From assembly GCA_021234155.1 (NCBI GenBank), contig JAJEKV010000108.1, positions 1,631,669 to 1,695,668 on the forward strand: a stretch of 64,000 nt of DNA. The letters run 5' to 3'. This document shows, piece after piece, positions 1 to 10,103 of the stretch. Source of the stretch: Isoetes taiwanensis. Taxonomy: Eukaryota; Streptophyta; Lycopodiopsida; Isoetales; Isoetaceae. A program made the position numbers and the translations under genes. Position 1 is the stretch's first letter, and each line of letters opens with the position of its first letter. The notes beneath the pieces were generated by a model. The model did not search any database and was not told the origin of the DNA. It saw nothing but the letters and a program-made list of their open reading frames with translations.

Positions 1-459
1 TCCAATGATCCTTTCAAATCCGAGACAACATATATAATATGGGCTTTAAGAATCAGGAGGTTTGATTATCCTCATTCATCTGACAAATGTTAAGCTCCCA
101 GTTCCATGTTCGTTCAACTAAGCTCATATGGTACTTACAATTTCTAAATTATGTTCTATAGGGTAGCCTTGTACAATTCTCTTGGTGTTTGGTAACCATT
201 TATTAAATCTCTTGTTTCCCATAATTCCAGAGAAACTCCTTTTGCAATTTGCCTACCATATCATCTATCATGCACCTTATGATTTTATATATGTTATGCA
301 CCTTACCTTTCCCACGTGCTACAACATATGATTATGAACCTTATCAGCATATGTGTCTCAACGACATCCTTGTAAATAACTTTGTAATTCAAAATATAAG
401 CATATTTAAGAATGACAAAAACACCAACCAATGTATTGTAGAACAAAACCTCTTGTGGC
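1..459. other. Unassigned flank left of the LINE
   Basis: AT-rich sequence with only short open frames and no motif I recognise. It is the pre-insertion target DNA of the LINE that follows. Confidence 0.5.
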
Positions 460-471
460 AATAATTGCATT
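460..471 (+). repeat. LINE target-site duplication, left copy
   Basis: The 12 bases AATAATTGCATT occur here and again, identically, at 1689-1700 just after a short A run. Direct repeats of this length flanking a LINE tail are what target-primed reverse transcription leaves. Confidence 0.8.
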
Positions 472-472
472 G

Positions 473-500
473 CTGAACAATAGCTTAAGCTATTGTTCAG
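473..500. repeat. 28-bp perfect palindrome at the LINE 5' junction
   Basis: The arm CTGAACAATAGCTT (473-486) is followed without a gap by its exact reverse complement (487-500). It begins two bases after the left target-site duplication, at the truncated 5' end of the LINE. A 14-bp inverted duplication here fits a snap-back or twin-priming event during integration. Confidence 0.85.
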
Positions 501-681
501 TTTGTTGAAAGATGATTGTGCATCATCAGGTATGAAGTTACTTAAACAATCAGTAAAGAAGTGTATGGTTTTTCATAAGCGAGGTGTGAGAATTGAGCTC
601 CCTTGGGCATTGTTATATCCATTGAAAGCTTCTTCACATGCCTCTCCAGTACTAAAAGGCTTGCTTCGGCCCGGAAGGTAG
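493..681 (+). pseudogene. LINE reverse-transcriptase fragment
   Basis: An open frame of 62 codons with LLKDDC, SGMKLLKQ and RGVRIEL. These recall the FADD catalytic box and following helices of plant LINE reverse transcriptases, where FADD is followed by a Leu/Lys-rich helix and a GLRINL-like strand. The FA of FADD is not conserved, so the active site would be non-functional. The frame begins at the insertion junction and ends at a TAG, after which homology continues in other frames. The assignment relies on its position inside the LINE as well as on weak residue similarity. Confidence 0.5.
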
Positions 682-700
682 TCCAGCCAGGTGATTACAT

Positions 701-972
701 TTGATTGGGAAGCTTGTCTCCAGGCATCTTCCCTTTTCGTGGTTGCCTTTGTATACTCATGGACAACTACACCCGGTTGTAGAATTTTTACGCATGCATT
801 CCCAAGCGCAGGTGGAGGATAAAGGTGTATTATTTCTATTGAACGATTGGTATTTTGGTATTGACATTGCTCCTTGGCAATGGTTTCGTGGAGACATATG
901 GGTTGTTGGATAAAGATATCAGTATATGGGCTTATGTAGCAAGTGCTCTTCCTCTAATTAAGAAGGTGGGTA
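701..972 (+). pseudogene. LINE ORF2 middle segment
   Basis: The frame to 913 reads QVEDKGVLFLLNDWYFG, matching the VGDGK..FW.D.W stretch that sits between RT and zinc finger in plant LINEs. A shift then gives WAYVASALPLIKK just before the zf-RVT frame. At least two frame changes occur, so this is not translatable as one protein. Confidence 0.5.
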
Positions 973-1266
973 ACAAGAGATCTTTGGAACTTTGTTCAAG
1001 GTATTAAAGAAGGCAAGAAGCTAGTAAGTTCATGCTCTGATTGCTTACCTTCTCAAATACTTTATCACCTTCTCGAAAATGGCACTTACAGACTTTGCCT
1101 TCTCAATGGCAATCCATCACGGAACCTTGTTTGGTCTAAATATAATCCTCCAAAGATAAATGTTCTACTTTGGCGGGTGATTCATCGCTCTTTGAGAGTT
1201 AATGAGATGGTTCATCGCTTTAAGCCGAGTAAGCCCCACTTTGCCCAATGTGTGGCGGTGCATTGA
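973..1266 (+). pseudogene. LINE zf-RVT region, open for 97 codons without an ATG
   Basis: A frame without an ATG near its start reads DLWNFVQGIKEGKK, then GTYRL..LVWSKYNPPKINVLL, then WRVIHRSLRVNEMVHRFKP, ending at TGA. This is the plant LINE block vWk..vPpKi.vFlWr...rLpt.d.L..R. A one-base shift exposes the zinc motif CPMCGGALKHWSFVYIC at 1242-1292, equivalent to CPLCG...E...HLF..C of the zf-RVT family. After a stop, WLIWSVWK at 1432-1455 matches the following W.iW..R motif. This is the strongest family evidence for the LINE call. Confidence 0.8.
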
Positions 1267-1688
1267 AACATTGGAGCTTTGTTTATATTTGTGTGCAGAA
1301 ATGAGTAGTCTTAGGTCCCCGGTTTGCATTCTCTTTTGGAGTATCTTTGGATAGTCGGCACTTTCTTTTGAGTATTTATCCAAATCGATTGGATCGCTTC
1401 TAAAAGGATTGCATTTCACATGGCAAAGTCTTGGCTAATATGGAGTGTATGGAAATGAAGGCGAAGAAAGGTCTTTTATGATAAGTTTATTTCTTCTCGG
1501 TGGTGCTTCAAGAAATTCAGAAGAAGTTGTATAATTGCTTTCGGATCTCCAATTGGCTTTGATCAGATTAAAATTCCAATATGGAGTGATCATCTAAAAG
1601 TGATTGATGCTTGAGGGGACATTTCTTACTTCGAAGTACTTTGTAATATTTTGAGTGTATAATATGAAGTAAAACACGTTCTTCAAAA

Positions 1689-1700
1689 AATAATTGCATT
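1689..1700 (+). repeat. LINE target-site duplication, right copy
   Basis: AATAATTGCATT, identical to 460-471. It follows the A run that ends the LINE; the first two A bases could belong to either. Confidence 0.8.
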
Positions 1701-2204
1701 CTTTACACATCAAAGGGAGAAGGCAAACCTCTAAGCACCGAATCGCACATCAACTCGCTATAAAATTAGAATTATGGAAAGGTTCTATGCCCCGCCTACA
1801 TTCATTTTGCCACTTCGTTTTTAAATAATAAACTTGCCATTATAATGGCTTCGTGATGAACCAACTGTTGACACCTCTGACTTGCTCTCCGGTGTGTAAA
1901 GACACATCAAAAGATTGGCTATTATGTTGACACACCTATCCAACAATTTTATTACTTAGCCGAAAACAATCACCTCTTTGTAATCAAATATGCTTCCCCA
2001 TTTCAAGAAAGAGAAGATTTGCCAATGCAACTGGAAAAGGATCTATGTTTTATATATTGACCCGAACTCGGTGCAACCACGCCCATCGCCGTCTACGAGA
2101 TCCAACATTGTTGAAGGGTTTAATAGCCAAGGAGATAAAATCCATATGACATGAAGGCATCGTGTGGAAATAAAGCGGACATTCACAACAAGAGAATGGA
2201 CATT
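1701..2204. other. Unassigned intergenic sequence
   Basis: Ordinary AT-rich sequence. I see no conserved reading frame, terminal repeat or RNA motif. Confidence 0.4.
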
Positions 2205-2450
2205 TAGCGGCGATGGGGCTTGCGACGTCGGAAGTCCGCGTGACGCCGCAATTGCGTGACCATGCGACGTCCACGCGGCGCCACGTCGCGAATGCCGTCA
2301 GCGTCGCGACGTCGTCGACGTCCCGACACCGGCGTGGCGGATCATCACGCCGGTGGGCGCTTGCGCCCGGTGGACGACGGGTGTCCGCGCGGCGACGTGG
2401 CGTCGCGTGAGACGATCGTCGCTGGCGTGACGTCCGGCTTTGGACGTCTA
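2205..2450. repeat. GC-rich CGACGTC / GCGTCGCG patch
   Basis: About 245 bases packed with CpG and short words such as GCGACGTC, CGTCGCGA and GGCGTG, unlike the AT-rich flanks. Long open frames on both strands are by-products of the composition and carry no recognisable domain. A similar patch lies at 8061-8290. Both may be subterminal parts of one transposon family, which is inference. Confidence 0.5.
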
Positions 2451-2460
2451 GTGTACTTTG

Positions 2461-2989
2461 TTCTTTTGGAGAACAAGGGGTGGTCTTTCGCCACGAAGTT
2501 GGTCCCTGTGGTAATGTCGATATTTGGGAGTCCATTGGAAGAGCCAAATCATGGTTTTGGAGAGGGAAATTGCTTTCGTCCATCGCCTTTTGTGGCGACA
2601 GATGAGCTCTGGAAGACTCGAGCTATTTCATCGTGCACCAACACGCATATCCTAGTGAAATGTTTTTCTCATGTCGCGACCGACGTTGCACCGCTTGTCA
2701 AAATTCCACCTTTTTCGATGAATTTTTTTAGTTATCGTTCTTTTGCATTACGCTTCATAAATTAAGTAATTAATGCATGGTATGGAATTAAATTCGATTT
2801 TTTTGTCAGTGGCTTCCTAGGTCATCCCCATCATACGAGGCAAATTTTTAGAATTTCAGGATAAAGTTCGATCAAATAGGTAGCATTGGAACGGTCTAGT
2901 GCTTTGTTGTTGGGCGAAGAACAAGACATTCATAAATTCGAATTAATGCATAGTAAGGAATTAATTAATGCATAGCAAGATTCGACAAA
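2461..2989 (+). repeat. Degenerate, internally deleted copy of the 1.1-kb tandem unit
   Basis: It begins within the unit at the AAGGGGTGGTCTT word and carries the ATTAATGCAT..GGAATTAA landmark twice (near 2770 and 2940). It lacks most of the middle. It runs directly into the first full unit at 2990. Confidence 0.6.
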
Positions 2990-4106
2990 CCACCTCCTAG
3001 GCCAATTGACTACGAGTGTGTTGGACATGAGATAGTTTGGCGCTTCCTCGAGAAGGGGTGGTCTTCGCCCAAAACTTGGTCCCCGGGGGCAATGTCGACG
3101 TCCGAGTCCATTGGCGAGCCGAATCCACGATTGGGAGGAAGTTGCCCGTCCGTCGCCGTGGCCGCTGGAGAGGACTTTTGGGGCAAGTCGCTTCCGGATG
3201 GTTTTTAGGGTCCGTGCTCGTCAACACACCCCCTCTACGCCAAGACACGGCGCAAGGTCCTAGTTGAATCGACAAGGATAGAGCCTTCAAACGTAAAACC
3301 CTATGAGTTGGCGTGTTCTAGCGGGGTTTCGTTTTGGGTGCCGAGTTTTGGTCTTTTGCACTTGGGACTTGGCGATAAGATGCGATTGAGAACGCGAAGC
3401 AATGGGAACCGATTTAATGGAGTTTGGATCCATACTCCTCCGTTGTGGCGGTTAGAAGTAAAGGGCGACTTTTGCGAGAAGCAAGACATTCATAAATTTG
3501 TAATTAATGCATAGTACGGAATTAAATTCTGATTTTTGTCATTGAGGCTTCCTAAGTCATCGCCAACATACTGAGCCGAGTTTTCAAAATTTCGGGACAA
3601 GGTTTAGATCAAAGTGTTTGCATTAGAACGGTCAAGCAAACTGTTGTTGGGCGCCTGAGCTGGCACACTTGCCCAAGTCAAACAAGGCGGGGACCTTGCA
3701 AGGCCGACTCATTAGAGGGGAGAGTCCAGAACCCAAGAGGCGAGCCCAAAAAATTCCCCCGAGGTAGCCTTTCTCGGCAGCTCGGGGTCAGATGCTAAAG
3801 ACCACACTCCACGGAATCTGGTTCCCCTATCCCACCGTTGAATCCTTTCGTTCAAGGGCCCTGGCTCGATAAGGTCCAAAAATCCAACATCCGTCGGGAC
3901 AACTTATCAAACCGCCAAGGCCCCGCGGTCGGCCGTAGAAACCAAAGTGTTTTGTCGTTGGGACATTTATGAGGTTCGGGAATGGCTATTCGACTCTCGC
4001 CACATCGTCCAGGGAGGCCGAAATTACCCTAGAGACCAAGTTGCACCTTCGGTTCACGGCAAAAGAAAGAAACACTTACGCCCTCACGTTTGCGATATTC
4101 GGCTGA
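2990..4106 (+). repeat. 1.1-kb tandem unit, copy 1
   Basis: About 1117 bases. Landmarks in order are CCACCTCCTAGGCCAATT, GGACATGAGATAG, GAGAAGGGGTGGTC, GACATTCATAAATTTG, ATTAATGCATAG, GAGCTGGCACACTTGCC, AGACCACACTC and CTTATCAAACCGCCA. The same landmarks recur in order in copies 2 and 3. Copies differ by many one- or two-base gains and losses, mostly of C or G. No frame is conserved between copies, so this is non-coding repeat. Confidence 0.85.
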
Positions 4107-5201
4107 CCACCTCCTAGCCAATTAACTACGAGTGTGTTGGACATGAGATAGTTTGACGCCTCGAGAAGGGGTGGTCTTCCGCCACGAAACTTGGTCCCCG
4201 TGGCAATGTCGGACGTTCGAGTCCATTGGCAGAGCGAATCACGATTCCGGAGAGGGAAGCGTCGTCCGTCGCTGTGGCCTTCGGGGAGAGGACTTTTGGG
4301 GCAAGCCGCCTTGGATGGTTTTAGGGGTCCGTGCTCGCTTCAACACCCCCTCTACATCAAGACCGGCCCAAAGGTCCTAAGTGAATCGACAAGGATAGAG
4401 CCTTCAAACGTAAACCCTATGAGTTGCGGGTTCTCCCAGAGGTGGTTTGCGTTTTTGGGTGCCAGTTTGGTCTTTTGCTCTTGGGACTTGGCGATAAGAT
4501 GCAACAGAACGCGAAAGCAAGGAACTGAGCGGAATGGAGTTTGGATCTCAGACTCCTCCAGGCGTTAGAACTAAAGGGCAGCTTTTGCAATAGCAAGACA
4601 TTCATAAATTTGTAATTAATGCATAGAATGGAATTAAATTCTGATTTTTTGTCGCCAGGCTTCCTAAGTCACCAACATACAGCGGTTTTCAAAATTTACG
4701 GACAAGGTTTAGATCAAAGTGTTTGCATTAGAACGGTCCGGCGGCCTTGTGTTGAGCAGCCGAGCTGGCACACTTGCCCAAGTCAAACAAGGCGAGGACC
4801 TTGCAAAAGAACATCTCATTAGAGGAGAGTCCGAACCCCAAGAGGCGAGCCCCAAAAATTTCGAGGTAGCCTTTCCTGTGGCTCGGGGGCCAGACGCTTA
4901 AAGACCACACTCGGGATCGGTTCCCCTATCCGGAGATTTGAATCTGGATTTCAAGGGCCCTGGCTCGATAAAGGTCCAAAAAATCCAACATCCGTCCAGG
5001 AGAACTTATCAAACCGCCAAGCCGTTCTGCGGTCGGAAGTGTAGAAACCAAAGTGTTTTGTCATTCGGACATTCGCGAGGCTCGGAATGGCGATTGACCG
5101 CCACATCGTGGGGAGGCCAAAATTACCCTAGAGACCAAGTTGCACAGTCCGGTTTTGCAAAAAGAAAGAAACACTTAAGCCCCTACGTTGCGATTCGACT
5201 G
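4107..5201 (+). repeat. 1.1-kb tandem unit, copy 2
   Basis: About 1095 bases, head to tail with copy 1, with all the landmarks in the same order and spacing to within a few bases. Confidence 0.85.
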
Positions 5202-6129
5202 CCACCTCCTAGGCCAATTGACTACGAGTGTGTTGGACATGAGATAGTTTAGCGCTTCTCGAGAAGGGGTGGTCTTCTAGCCACGAAACTTGGTCTCCGG
5301 GGTAATGTCGGCGTTCAGGAATCCATTGGCAGAGCTGAATCATGATTAGGAGGGAAGTTGCGGTCTGTCGCCGGGGCCTTGAGAGGACTTTTGGGGCAAA
5401 AGCTGCTTCGGGGTGGTTTTAGGGTCCATGCTCGGCGTCAACACCCCCCTCTCGTCAGAATCGGCCAAGGTCCTGGTCGAATCGACAAAGGATAGAGCCT
5501 CGAAACCTAGACCTATGAGTTGCGGGTTCTAGCAGGGTTTTGCGTTTTAGTGCCGAGTTTTGGTCTTTTTACACTTGGGACTTGGCCGATAAGATAAGAT
5601 TGAGAAGCGAAGCAAGAGGCCCGGCGGAATGGGTTGGATCGTACTCCTCCCGTTGTGGCAGTTAGAAGTAAAGGGCAGCTTTTGCAGTAGCAAGACATTC
5701 ATAAATTCATAATTAATGCATAGTATGGAATTAAATTCTAATTTTTTCCCGTCAAAGGCTTCTAAGTCATCGCCAACATACAGGCCAGTTTTCAAAATTT
5801 GGACAAGGTTTAGATCAAAGTGTTTGCATTAGAACGGTTAAGAGCAGCTTTGTTGTTGGGCAGCCGAAATGGCACACTTCCCCAAAGTCAAACAAGGCGG
5901 GACCTTGCAAGGCCGCCTCATTAGAGGGAGAGTTCAAACCCGTGAGGCGAGCCCCAAAAGTTTCCCGAGGCAGCCTTTCTGGCGGCGCTCCCAGGGGGGC
6001 CATACACTAAAGACCACACTCCGCGGATCTCGGTTCCCCTATCCAACCGTTGAATCCTTCGTTCAAGGGCCCCTCGTTCGATAAGGGCCAAAAATCCAAC
6101 ATCGGTCCGGAGAACTTATCAAACCGCCA
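5202..6129 (+). repeat. 1.1-kb tandem unit, copy 3, truncated
   Basis: It follows copy 2 directly and keeps the landmarks up to CTTATCAAACCGCCA, then breaks off. About 170-185 bases of the unit are missing at its right end. The array therefore ends here. Confidence 0.8.
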
Positions 6130-6166
6130 CCCTGGGCTCAAACATGCCACCCCAGGCTCAAACATC
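6127..6166 (+). repeat. 20-bp tandem duplication at the array end
   Basis: CCACCCTGGGCTCAAACATG is followed immediately by CCACCCCAGGCTCAAACATC, 17 of 20 identical. It sits exactly where the 1.1-kb array breaks off. Confidence 0.75.
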
Positions 6167-6350
6167 CCGCTTACATTCGTAAGTAGTAGCAATAGAAGAT
6201 TGGTTAAATCCGAATGTGATTTTATTTGCATATATGGCTCGGGGAATGTCCAAATTAGCATAAGGACAAACTTTCTATGACCATCGGATGAAAAAAGGCG
6301 CAAAAATTTAAAAGTGTTAGCGCGTATAACAAAAAAATACGTCGCCGGAC
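6167..6350. other. Spacer between tandem array and inverted repeat
   Basis: AT-rich spacer. I see no gene or recognised motif in it. Confidence 0.35.
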
Positions 6351-6420
6351 CGCCGCATGCGACGTTAAACCATATATCGATTTGAAATCGTATATACGAT
6401 TCAAAATTGCGCATGCGGCG
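6351..6420. repeat. Nested inverted repeat, 11-bp outer arms
   Basis: Outer arms CGCCGCATGCG (6351-6361) and CGCATGCGGCG (6410-6420) are exact reverse complements. Inside, TTTGAAATCG..CGATTCAAA (6381-6405) pairs with one extra base. The strand could fold into a long two-part hairpin. The outer word recurs as a 14-bp palindrome at 8193-8206. Confidence 0.75.
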
Positions 6421-6601
6421 TATCTCGTAGATGTGCTTTTCTGATCCGGCAGGGCCGTCTTTTAGGGACCATTCCTAGGCTTCCTTCTATCGACTATTTT
6501 GGGCGATCTTTCGATCGACCTTGGCGACTTGCAAGCACTCTTTTTAAGGTTAGTAGATCATGGTTTTTGGATTGAATGGTTTTTTGGATTGAATGATTTA
6601 G

Positions 6602-6965
6602 TGTAGATTTCAATTTTTTTTTTATCTCTTTCCTTCTTTTTCTTCTTCTTGTTTCTTCATTCTTCTTCTTTTCCTTTTTCCTCATTTCTTTCTTCGATTC
6701 TTCCCTCATTTCACTCTTCCATTCTTCCATTCTTCTATCTTCTTCCATTTCATTCTCTTATTTCTTCCATTCTTCTCTTTCTTTCCCTAATTTCTTTTTT
6801 CTCCTCTTTCCCCTTCTCTTCTTTCTCCCACCCTTCTCTTCTTCTTTGATTCATTCATTTTTTTTCTTTCTTGTTTTACTATTTCATCATCTTCTTTTTT
6901 TTTTGTTTCTTCTTCGATCTTTTTTTCGTTGTTCTTATTCTTCTAACTCTTTGTTGCTTTCTATT
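6602..6965 (+). repeat. Polypyrimidine (TTC/TCT-rich) low-complexity tract
   Basis: About 360 bases almost wholly T and C with TTCTTC, TTTC and TCTTCCATTC words. Open frames here (Ser/Phe-rich on the plus strand, Lys/Glu/Arg-rich on the minus) follow from composition and are not genes. Such tracts can form triplex DNA. Confidence 0.85.
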
Positions 6966-7070
6966 TCGATTTGGACCCGTCAGGATCTTGTTACACACGT
7001 CCTTCTTTTGGTAAGTTGATCGCACTTGCATTTTATTTTTATAATTTTAAGTAGGTTAAAAAAATTCATG

Positions 7071-7360
7071 GAGTGGCTTGTTCAAGGGCACGGGAGGTCG
7101 GCTCCACCTAGAGTGGGAGGACCATGTACCGGGTTCAAGTCCACTTCACTACGATCATATATTTTTCCTAGGTTAAGGAGTGGCTTGTTCAAGAACACGG
7201 TAGGCTCCACCTAGAGTGGAGAGGGCCCGTGCAGGTTCAAGTCCTGACCACTTGTTATTTTTTAGGTTTAAAATAAAATTGTAGTGGCTTGTTCAAAGGG
7301 GCACGGTAGGCTCCCTACAGTGGAGGCGACCCAGTGTTCGAGGTCCAAGTCGACTTTTCT
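7071..7360 (+). repeat. Three tandem tRNA-like (SINE-like) monomers of about 105 bp
   Basis: Units start at 7071, 7178 and 7282 with AGTGGCTTGTTCAA, continue with a CACGG..GGCTCC..GTGGAG block and end in GGTTCAAGTCC. The last is one base off the Pol III B box GGTTCGANTCC. It lies at 7132-7142 and 7234-7244, and is decayed in the third unit. Each unit is followed by a T-rich stretch and TTAGGTT. The A box is not canonical and no cloverleaf is preserved, so this is a tRNA-derived repeat and not a tRNA gene. Confidence 0.6.
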
Positions 7361-7369
7361 TGTAATTCT

Positions 7370-8060
7370 TAGGTAGAGGTGGCCAAATCTAGCTTATAAT
7401 CCTAAAAGCCTATGTTAGCCAACTCTAGCTTTTAATCCGACTAATCCAGTTGGAAGGGGCTCATTTCGATGATGGGGAGCCGCTTGAAAAGAAGGTACAT
7501 GACCTAGTCATAGTCTTATTTTTATTCTTTTTGTTTTGTGTTAATCTATCGATTTATAGAAAAGGCAAAGAGTGATTGCAAAATTGAAGTCGAATGCCAA
7601 AAAATTGGGGGGCGATTGGTCAAAGGTCCCTAAACCACTTAATCGGTCCATAAGGAAGATATCAAGGTATTTGTTATTTGTTGCCATTCGTTTCAATTGA
7701 AATAAGACATTTAACTTGTCATGTTGTATTCCTTGCAATCAGATCACTTCCCGAGCGTGCAAAGGATTCCAAGAAAAACATCGCCTCCACGAGCGCCAAG
7801 GCAACTTCAAAGCCAAGCAATTCCCGTCCCACTTGGGTTCGTGGCCAGTAAAAAGGCTTTTACATAGATTCGTAAGTGCTATAAACTCTTAGTTCACGTT
7901 AACTTTCAATGTCATTGTCTAATATTGGTCCGATTGTTATAGAATTGGCTATCTGGGTTTTCCCCTAAGGGAACACGTAAAGATAGCCACTACTACCGCC
8001 TCTTGCCTCTTGTATATGATATTGTAATTAACTATTAAAATTCTTTCCAATTTTTTTTTT
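7370..8060. other. Unassigned, weakly coding-like
   Basis: The stretch near 7745-7850 reads as a Lys/Ser-rich frame (KDSKKNIASTSAK, then SRPTWVRG) for about 35 codons. A T-rich tract ending in CAG at 8048-8060 resembles a splice acceptor. I do not recognise a family and cannot connect exons. Confidence 0.25.
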
Positions 8061-8300
8061 TTTCAGACACCACGTCGCAGCGTGGCGTCCGCGTCGCATC
8101 GCGACGTCGAGTCGCGTCACATTAATCGCGTCTGGCGTCCGCGTCTGCTGGACGTATGGGAGACGCGTCTGTAGGCGTCGCGTCGCGGCGCCCGCCGCAT
8201 GCGGCGTGATGGTACGGCGACGTCTCGTCGCGACGCCGTCGCGGCGCCGTGCCCGGATGTCGCATAGGCGCCGCATGAAGCGTCGCTTAAATGGCCTTTT
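8061..8300. repeat. Second GC-rich CGTC/CGCG patch
   Basis: Dense GCGTC, CGCGTC and GACGTC words, as at 2205-2450, starting right after a T run. It contains the 14-bp perfect palindrome CGCCGCATGCGGCG at 8193-8206, whose half-site forms the arms of the hairpin at 6351-6420. Confidence 0.55.
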
Positions 8301-10100
8301 CTCTGTTGTGATTGAAGATCTTTCCATGTAATAAAGAAGTCATAAACGAAGCGTGGGAAGCCTCGTAAGAATAATAACCGGCTTTTGTTTTCGTAATTTT
8401 GTTTATTTACCTCATGCGGTTGCTAAATTCAACATGAGTGGCATTTTGATAGAACAATGAAGATGTTGGATCCAACAAGAATGTGATCATCCTATTTTTA
8501 ACGGATCACGCGCTATAATCATGGTAAGTGTATCTTCGCAGTCGCATTGATGAACGGGATGCAACTTAAGAACTGTTTATGAACACTCTAAAAATTCATA
8601 TAACATCCCATGTAGTTATGCAAATGCAAAGAGAACCCTCCATACGCACCTTTCATCAAAGACGAAGGAAATGGCATAATCTAACTGAGCATATCTTTGG
8701 GTATTCAAGCTCGAAACATTTCATTAGCAGGGGCGGGCCTCAAACATTAAAGCTCGGCCATAGATAGCCAAAAGGCAACACTACCAACTTTAGATAGCTT
8801 CTCTCATTATCATTCAGCCAAGTATACGTTGTTAAATTAAACAATTTCACCCCTCTTTTAGCAACCTCACAATATAAAAGACATAGCAATATTTCAAAGC
8901 TGAATTTGAGATCTCGGTTTCCTTTAAGGTTCTAAACAAAAGAAACTTTTTTGTGAAGTTGCAATCATTAGGTAGCATCCAAATTACCATAGAAAGGTCT
9001 TCATTTGTTGAAAGGATGATATTTTTGGATCCACGAACTAAGGTAGCATTCCAAACTTGTGACAGAGCATAGGGAGCATAGGGCCAAAGAGATTTCATTC
9101 ATTTGCCAAAAACATATTATTAGATTGTCAATAAATAAACAAAAAACAAAAACTATATTGGAGCATAACGAGCGTGATAAACACCATACCTTTCCCGGTT
9201 ATGCGCAATGTGAGATATTTGAAGAATCATTGAGCCAAGACCGAAGATATGGCTATTTTTTCTCGCATCATATAAGGTGCTCCTAACCATCTTCTTTTTT
9301 CCTTAGCTTCCCTCTTTGTGGTGGTCTTTTGAGTCTTTCAGTTACCGGGCCGTGTCACGCAGAATCATCGGGAATAAGGGCGATTTCAATCTTGGGCGCA
9401 TAAATTTGAGTGCCCAATATCGTAAGAATTTTGACAATCGTTTTCCTTGGCTTTCAAAGATTCAATTTTAGTATATTCACAAAAGTGGCTATGGCGAAAG
9501 GATCTCCGAACAATTACTCCTTCTAGGCAGCCACACAGAAACGCAATAGCTTTCAATGCATCCTTTATCATTTCGCTCTAAGCCGTTCGATCTAGGGCAC
9601 AAATCGCAACTGTCAAAATTAGGGCTGGATTCCGTATTCCAAGATTCCACATTTTGTCTTGGCATCAAGCAATGTTTTTGTTGATGCTGGCTTCATTTAC
9701 ATCTATATTAGACACGTTCAATTCCTGTGCTCGGATCCTCCTAATGAATTGGCTGCCTATGAGATGCCAATAGTGCACATGCTTATCATTTGAGGTGCTA
9801 GATTTGTTGTTCATTACTCAAGCATATTAAGCACATGAGCATAATCGAAATAGTAGATGCTTGTGAAAATCCTTTGATCCTTGATCCCATAACATTTTGA
9901 AGCAGAAATAGTATTTGTAGCCATCAAATGTTGCAACTAACTCAGATTTTCACTGGGTTATGATGCAAACCAACAAAAAACAGATGAACCTTACCACATT
10001 GTGGCTCTTTTACAGGGTTGGAAGCTTCAACTATGTCATATACAATGCAAGCCTCCAGGTAACGAACAACCCAATCACATAACACTATAGTCCGCAATTG
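8301..10100. other. Unassigned intergenic sequence
   Basis: No frame longer than about 80 codons and none with a recognisable motif on either strand. No terminal repeats seen. Confidence 0.35.
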
Positions 10101-10103
10101 AAG

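Larger units (their letters stand above)
472..1688 (+). mobile_element. 5'-truncated plant LINE (L1-type) insertion
   Basis: A non-LTR retrotransposon remnant of about 1.2 kb. Its translated pieces follow the usual order of the C-terminal half of a plant LINE ORF2. First comes a degraded reverse-transcriptase palm box (LLKDDC near 505), then the QVEDKG..NDW stretch typical of the region after the RT, then the PPKINVLLWRVIHRSLR block, then a zf-RVT cysteine motif (CPMCGG at 1242), then WLIWSVWK at 1432. The element ends in a non-coding tail and AAAAAA at 1685-1690. Perfect 12-bp duplications flank it. The frame changes several times and contains stops, so it is dead. The 5' truncation falls inside the RT domain, which is common for LINE copies. 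Confidence 0.85.

Noticed and set aside
2050-2583. 177-codon open frame on the minus strand
   Set aside because: It lies across the GC-rich CGACGTC patch, is Arg/Pro/Asp-rich as composition predicts, and overlaps equally long frames on the other strand. No domain.
6494-6849. Lys/Glu-rich (minus) and Ser/Phe-rich (plus) open frames
   Set aside because: Both follow from the polypyrimidine tract, which lacks stop triplets on either strand.
7071-7360. Cluster of three tRNA genes
   Set aside because: Only the B box is preserved. The A box, anticodon arm and acceptor pairing are not, so a tRNA-derived repeat is the safer call.
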